Positions 60,704 to 64,000 of a stretch of DNA of 64,000 nucleotides are shown here, in pieces. The notes under the pieces were generated by a model. That model worked only from the letters and a program-made list of their open reading frames with translations. It made no database searches and was not told the DNA's origin. Position 1 is the stretch's first letter, and every line of letters starts with the position of its first letter. Source of the DNA: Symbiodinium natans. Lineage: Eukaryota > Sar > Dinophyceae > Suessiales > Symbiodiniaceae. The stretch spans positions 113,501 to 177,500 of the forward strand of contig CAJNDS010002348.1 of NCBI GenBank assembly GCA_905221605.1, written 5' to 3'. The position numbers were made by a program, and so were the translations under genes.

Positions 60704-60833
60704 GAGAAGTAAGGTTTAGGGTTTAGGGTTTAGGGTTTAGGGTTTAGGGTTTAGGGTTTAGGGTTTAGGGTTTAGGGTTCAGGGTTCAGGGTTTAGGGTT
60801 TAGGGTTTAGGGTTTATGGTTTAGCGAGAAGTA
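60704..60833. repeat. TTTAGGG array flanked by 8-bp direct repeat GAGAAGTA
   Basis: GAGAAGTA at 60704-60711 (inside the donor of the exon before) and 60826-60833 brackets a 16-unit array. Confidence 0.65.
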
Positions 60834-61208
60834 TACTTGTAGGGTTTAGACTTTATACAGGGTTTAGGGTTTACTTAGGGTTTAGGGTCTATATTGGGTT
60901 TAGGGCTTGGGGTTTGTATAGTATTTAGGGTTTAGGGGTTTAAGGGTTCTGTTTTTTTAGCGTTTAGGGTTTAGGGCGTTATTGCTAGTGTTATTGTTAT
61001 TGTTATCACGACTGTTGCTATTTCTGTGATTATTGCACTTATTGCGATTATCGTTTCTTCGTTCCTGTTTTTTTTTGTTGTTTGCTTTTGCTTTGGGGGG
61101 GGGGGGTGCTACATGGCTTAGGGCAGGTTTGGAGGGTTTAGGGCTTGGGGTTCTAGGGCTCTAAAGTGTTTAGGGTTTACAGGGCTCAGGGTTCTTTAGC
61201 CCGTACAG

Positions 61209-61240
61209 TTCTACAACGCTACAACGCGTGCAGTCAATCC
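61209..61240 (+). CDS. Exon-like micro-exon, locus 3
   Basis: Acceptor tagcccgtacag|TTC and donor GTAACT; FYNATTRAVN. Confidence 0.45.
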
Positions 61241-61613
61241 GTAACTTCCCCAACGAAAAACCCTAAAGCCTGCGCCTAGGAAAACAACCCAAAACCCGCA
61301 GCCGTACACCATGCTTCCCCGCCCCTCAAAAAATCAAAAACCTCATTTAGGGCTTACATACACATACATACACCCAAAATGAAGCCCTTAAACCCCAAAC
61401 CCTAAACCCTAAACCCTAAATTAAACAGGGGTAGGTTTGAACATGCTTCTACTTCTTACTACCCGTAATCCCTTTCTAGCCCTTACACAGCCATGGAAGT
61501 TCGTTTTAGGGCCCCCAAAGCCCTAAACCCTAACCCTAAACCCTAAACCCTAAACCCTAACCCCTAAGCCCCTAAGCCCTCAAACCTTGCACCCCTGGAC
61601 TTGGTTCCTTGAG

Positions 61614-61687
61614 GCTTTGTTGGGGACAACATCCGCGCCAAGCTTGAGCCGCACTGCAGCCTCGTTTTCCAGGAGGGGGCTTTGGAG
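61614..61687 (+). CDS. Exon-like segment, locus 3
   Basis: Acceptor cttggttccttgag|GC; FVGDNIRAKLEPHCSLVFQE, then GALE; GC donor. A second frame is open but Ser/Arg-biased. Confidence 0.6.
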
Positions 61688-61923
61688 GCTTTGGTTTTGT
61701 TTTCTTGGGGTTTGGCGGGGTTTTGTGGGGGGGGGGGGGGGGTTGGGGTGTTTTGGGGTTGTTTTGGGGAGGGTTTTGGGGTCTTGGGGTTTTTGGGGTT
61801 TCGGGGGTTTTGAGCTCCGGGTTCGGGTTCAGAGTTTATTTTGCAAGGTTTGTGGACTCAGGTCGTGTCATTGCGTGCGCACGCCAACTCCATCAGGGGG
61901 AGAGGGGTTGGGGTCTTCGTGCA

Positions 61924-61956
61924 GATTCACGCCCCTTCGCAATCCAGTTTATGGGA
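61924..61956 (+). CDS. Exon-like micro-exon, locus 3
   Basis: Acceptor ggtcttcgtgcag|ATT; IHAPSQSSLW; donor GTGTAC. A family C element starts 12 bases later. Confidence 0.45.
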
Positions 61957-61967
61957 GTGTACAAAAT

Positions 61968-62057
61968 TGGGAACCCCTATATTAGACCCCCAAATAGTAG
62001 GACTCCCCTTATAATAAGGACCCCAATCAGGTACCCCTGATATCGTAAACCCCCATA
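61968..62057. mobile_element. Family C element
   Basis: ggaacccctatattagaccc, ccaaatagtaggactcccct and aaggaccccaatcaggtacc, ending in cgtaaacccccatat. The reference copy for the family. Confidence 0.75.
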
Positions 62058-62295
62058 TATGATTTTGTCATGCAACCCTAAATAACTTTGAGTCTTTATT
62101 CGTATCTTCACCGTTCGGATTGACTGCCTCTGGGCCTTGGTTTATAAATCTATGCCTTTGCTCCATTGAGGAACATGTTTTTCTTGGATCGAGGCGTATA
62201 CCTTGGGTTTGGGTGGCTGCCTGATAAGCCCTAAACGCTGCCTCGGATGAGGCATGGCTGCTGAGAGAGTGTGGATTCAGGGTTGCACTTTGCAG

Positions 62296-62372
62296 TGCTT
62301 GGGGTGCCTTTTGACCTTGGTTTCAAATTCGACTCCGACGGAGAAATACTACCGCCTCAAGCACGCCATAAT
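62296..62372 (+). CDS. Exon-like segment, locus 3
   Basis: Acceptor gggttgcactttgcag|TG; LGVPFDLGFKFDSDGEILPP, then QARHN; donor GTACAA. A longer open frame (62254-62496) in another phase is less likely to be the product. Confidence 0.6.
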
Positions 62373-62505
62373 GTACAACCAAAAGATATTGTGCTTTGAG
62401 CCTCGCACACTTCAAAAGCAGTGCAAACCAGGGTGTGGGGGGCTGGTTCGGGCACCCTTGACCCAACACCTGCACCCGATTTTCGCGAAACATTGATTCG
62501 ACAAG

Positions 62506-62547
62506 TCGTGGAAATGCTTTGCTAACTCGGCTGGAGGCCGGGGCGAG
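62506..62547 (+). CDS. Exon-like segment, locus 3
   Basis: Acceptor ttgattcgacaag|TCG and donor GTATAG; 14 codons SWKCFANSAGGRGE. Confidence 0.5.
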
Positions 62548-63035
62548 GTATAGGGGTTTTAGGGTTTCGGCTTTTTTTGTCTAGGGGTCAACTTATTCGC
62601 ATTCCGGGCCGCCACCGAAAGGTTTGAACTCTCAACAGTAGAGAGTTCCCTCGTGTAAAGCCCCTGGGGATGGTAGTCCCCTATCAAAAGCCAGTGAGCT
62701 AGTGCCTGGCCTTCCGAGTCGATCCAATACTGTGACCTAAACCTTAGCTAAGACCGAAAACCCGAAACCCTGAAATCGTACCCGAAAACCCAAACACCCT
62801 AAACCCTAAAACCCGAACACCCTAAACCCTAAACCATCCTAAACCCCAAACACCCTGAACCCTAAAACCCTAAAGCCCCCAAAAAACGAACCCGAAACCC
62901 TAGACATTGAGACTCCCCAAACACCCTAAAACCCTAGACCCCAAACACCCTAAAACCCTAAACCCCTAAAACCCCTAAAAACTCGAACCCCCCCCCCCCC
63001 CCCCCCACCTCGAAGCCCCGGTCCTGTCAGCGCAG

Positions 63036-63117
63036 AACGCCTTCGACACGGCGCTGGAGATGCTTCCATGGTCGATTCGGATCCACGCAGCGTTGGCTGA
63101 TGTCCGAGGAAGTTGGG
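63036..63117 (+). CDS. Exon-like segment with telomere-repeat donor, locus 3
   Basis: Acceptor gtcctgtcagcgcag|AAC; NAFDTALEMLPWSIRIHAAL, then ADVRGSW; donor GTTTAG. Confidence 0.65.
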
Positions 63118-63198
63118 GTTTAGGGCTTATTAGGGTTTAGGGTTTAGGGTGTATAGGGTTTGGGGTTGTGGGTTTGTTGAGTTTGTCCATGGTTGCAG

Positions 63199-63231
63199 AA
63201 CTTTGGGGTGGTCGGGCGATTTGAGGGGGCT
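63199..63231 (+). CDS. Exon-like segment, locus 3
   Basis: Acceptor ccatggttgcag|AAC; NFGVVGRFEGA. Donor unresolved. Confidence 0.45.
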
Positions 63232-63315
63232 TGTTCAACCAGGGGGGCGGGGGGGTTGTTGGCTTTAGGGCAACTTGCAGCCCGAAACCCTAAACCCTAT
63301 AAACCCTTGCCCCAG

Positions 63316-63408
63316 GGTTTTAGGACTAAGGTCATGGACAGCAAGCTTCCGATTTCGGACACTTTGGGGTGGTGTTCCCTTCACAATTACACCCCTTATC
63401 TACGATTT
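63316..63408 (+). CDS. Exon-like segment ending in a family D element
   Basis: Acceptor cccttgccccag|GGT; GFRTKVMDSKLPISDTLGWC, then SLHNYTPYLRF; the GC donor (gcttaag) lies in the element's terminal repeat. Confidence 0.6.
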
Positions 63409-63525
63409 GCTTAAGATCCCCGCAAAAAAGGTAATAATCCCTATATTGCACTTATAAGGATGTTTTTCTGTTTGTTCTCTTTTGATGTTTGTTTTTTTTT
63501 GGGGGGGGTCTTAAGAAATTAGTAG
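63400..63525. mobile_element. Family D introner-like element
   Basis: ctacgatttgcttaagatcc and gggtcttaagaaattagtag are inverted. With a short tail to 63544 it makes up the whole intron between two exon-like segments. No clear target duplication (ttat versus ttgc). Confidence 0.7.
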
Positions 63526-63544
63526 TTGCGTGGTATGTCTGCAG

Positions 63545-63593
63545 CCCTCGTACCTTCACATGCTCCCGAATTCATATGCCTTACTTGCATAAG
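63545..63593 (+). CDS. Exon-like segment, locus 3
   Basis: Acceptor ggtatgtctgcag|CC; LVPSHAPEFICLTCI; GC donor. Confidence 0.5.
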
Positions 63594-63719
63594 GCACTCA
63601 CCTGGGAACCTTCCACGCGACCTTAAATCCTAAACCCTACTTGAAGTTTCATGGTACTTATAAGTAGGATCATAAGTCCCATGTAAATAGGGCATAGTCG
63701 CCCTCCTTGTAACCCTCAG

Positions 63720-63736
63720 CACCCATGACGCTGCGA
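63720..63736 (+). CDS. 17-nt micro-exon candidate
   Basis: Acceptor ccttgtaaccctcag|, CACCCATGACGCTGCGA, donor GTAAGT (consensus). The acceptor is family A-like sequence. Confidence 0.35.
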
Positions 63737-63891
63737 GTAAGTCTGAAGCCGAAACGCACAGAAAAGCCCCTAAACCCTAAACCCCAAACACCCTAAACCC
63801 TAAACGCTGAACCCTAAACCCTAAACCCTAAACCCTAAACCCTAAACCCTAAACCCTAAACACCCTAAACCCTAACACCTCACAACTGAAG

Positions 63892-63965
63892 GTCGTGGAT
63901 GTGGGTCCCATGCTCGGAGACTGCTGCCTCTGGTCTTTACGCCGACAGGAGGGGGCTCCGTCAGC
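63892..63965 (+). CDS. Exon with possible FkbM-type methyltransferase motif I; telomere-repeat donor
   Basis: Acceptor cctcacaactgaag|GTC; VVDVGPMLGDCCLWSLRRQE, then GAPSA; donor GTTTAG, after which the window ends in TTTAGGG units. V-V-D-V-G-x-x-x-G-D is the SAM-binding motif I pattern, and DVGxxLGDxxLW-like sequence occurs in FkbM-family enzymes of dinoflagellates. A single exon is thin evidence; the rest of the domain would lie beyond the window. Confidence 0.45.
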
Positions 63966-64000
63966 GTTTAGGGTTTAGGGTTTAGGGTTTAGGGTTTAGG

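Larger units (their letters stand above)
38209..63965 (+). other. Locus 3: long series of exon-like segments, mostly unrecognised
   Basis: About 60 plus-strand candidates with splice-like edges lie here; those best bounded are listed. Some end in in-frame stops (44291, 48559, 50750, 52339), so more than one gene may be present. Only the last exon suggests a family (FkbM-type methyltransferase). Stretches without an exon call are intronic repeats or show nothing recognisable: 42.35-43.38 kb (element L), 44.3-44.9 kb (unique DNA, AT-richer near 44.48-44.66, no gene seen), 45.13-46.28 kb (degenerate telomere-type units), 50.24-50.66 kb (microsatellite), 53.8-54.5 kb, 58.75-59.30 kb, 59.4-60.6 kb, 60.83-61.20 kb. 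Confidence 0.5.
1..64000. repeat. Interspersed telomere-type (TTTAGGG/CCCTAAA) arrays across the window
   Basis: About 80 arrays of the 7-bp unit, in both orientations and rarely more than 20 units, are spread over the whole window. Main G-orientation (TTTAGGG) blocks: 186-266, 421-493, 925-977, 3295-3416, 4233-4370, 6281-6327, 9096-9270, 10341-10445, 13570-13656, 23355-23420, 24057-24160, 26420-26500, 26998-27078, 28377-28424, 33799-33883, 36037-36180, 40540-40648, 46504-46570, 47318-47393, 47855-47940, 48565-48645, 48993-49050, 49255-49372, 57447-57505, 60712-60825, 63966-64000. Main C-orientation (CCCTAAA) blocks: 668-757, 1804-1928, 6447-6573, 6727-6797, 6950-7108, 10858-10929, 11324-11412, 12977-13075, 15800-15915, 25849-26109, 26235-26305, 28980-29068, 35030-35168, 38698-38768, 39450-39511, 40897-41027, 42225-42297, 43235-43378, 44956-45046, 46826-46912, 48262-48432, 49630-49714, 56554-56645, 58460-58590, 60524-60615, 63800-63870. 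Degenerate units (TTTGGGG, TTCAGGG, CCCTGAA, CCCTAAG) surround many. Arrays on both sides of unique coding-like DNA rule out a chromosome end. Confidence 0.97.

Noticed and set aside
1-64000. Dinoflagellate spliced-leader relics, rRNA or tRNA genes
   Set aside because: I looked for the conserved spliced-leader end (tttggctcaag) and for tRNA T-loop or rRNA core strings and noticed none. A covariance-model search would be needed to exclude diverged copies.

Overview
The window reads as nuclear DNA of a dinoflagellate. Three observations point there. (1) Two AT-rich fragments of a mitochondrial cytochrome b gene (about 18.94-19.23 kb and 19.81-20.14 kb, minus strand) translate to the dinoflagellate/apicomplexan type of Cob. 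(2) The telomere-type repeat is TTTAGGG. (3) Short exon-like open segments are bounded by GT or GC donors and by AG|G acceptors, as known for Symbiodiniaceae and relatives. Species cannot be fixed from the sequence.

The main result is that this is not a telomere and not gene-free. Around 80 separate arrays of TTTAGGG (G orientation) or CCCTAAA (C orientation) alternate with short unique stretches. In most unique stretches I find, on the plus strand only, a short open segment (11 to about 150 nt) with an acceptor in front and a donor behind. I read these as micro-exons of long genes whose introns are filled with telomere-type arrays and small terminal-inverted-repeat (MITE/introner-like) elements. 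All exon calls are by eye. Individual exons may be wrong, but the regularity of the pattern is hard to explain otherwise.

Layout. 0.27-8.5 kb: exons of an unrecognised protein (locus 1). About 10.9-37.3 kb: exons that, read in order, reproduce the architecture of a TauE/SafE-family (PF01925) membrane transporter: a VPLL motif, the central pair of transmembrane helices, a Trp/Lys linker, a CSxxYW-like motif, a second GIGG motif and later helices (locus 2). 38.2-64 kb: many further exons, unrecognised except for a possible FkbM-type methyltransferase motif at 63.9 kb (locus 3, possibly several genes and cut by the window edge).

Inside the introns lie at least nine small inverted-repeat element families; a 2.66-kb palindrome (29.83-32.49 kb); a GC-rich 15-bp minisatellite with the two Cob pseudogene fragments in an 0.86-kb tandem duplication (17.4-20.7 kb); an inverted cluster of a 21-bp repeat (24.57-25.03 kb); a 0.62-kb inverted-repeat element (42.63-43.24 kb); and several microsatellites and homopolymers.

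The most interesting signal is mechanistic. Several telomere-type arrays are flanked by short direct duplications of the local sequence (34, about 20, 24, 10, 8 and 5 bp). One interrupts a coding exon, and removing array plus one duplicate restores the frame exactly. At other sites the array itself supplies the splice sites (GTTTAG as donor, TTTAG|GG as acceptor). This suggests intron gain or growth by insertion of telomere-type DNA, alongside MITE-like introners. No rRNA, tRNA, CRISPR array or recognisable operon is seen.
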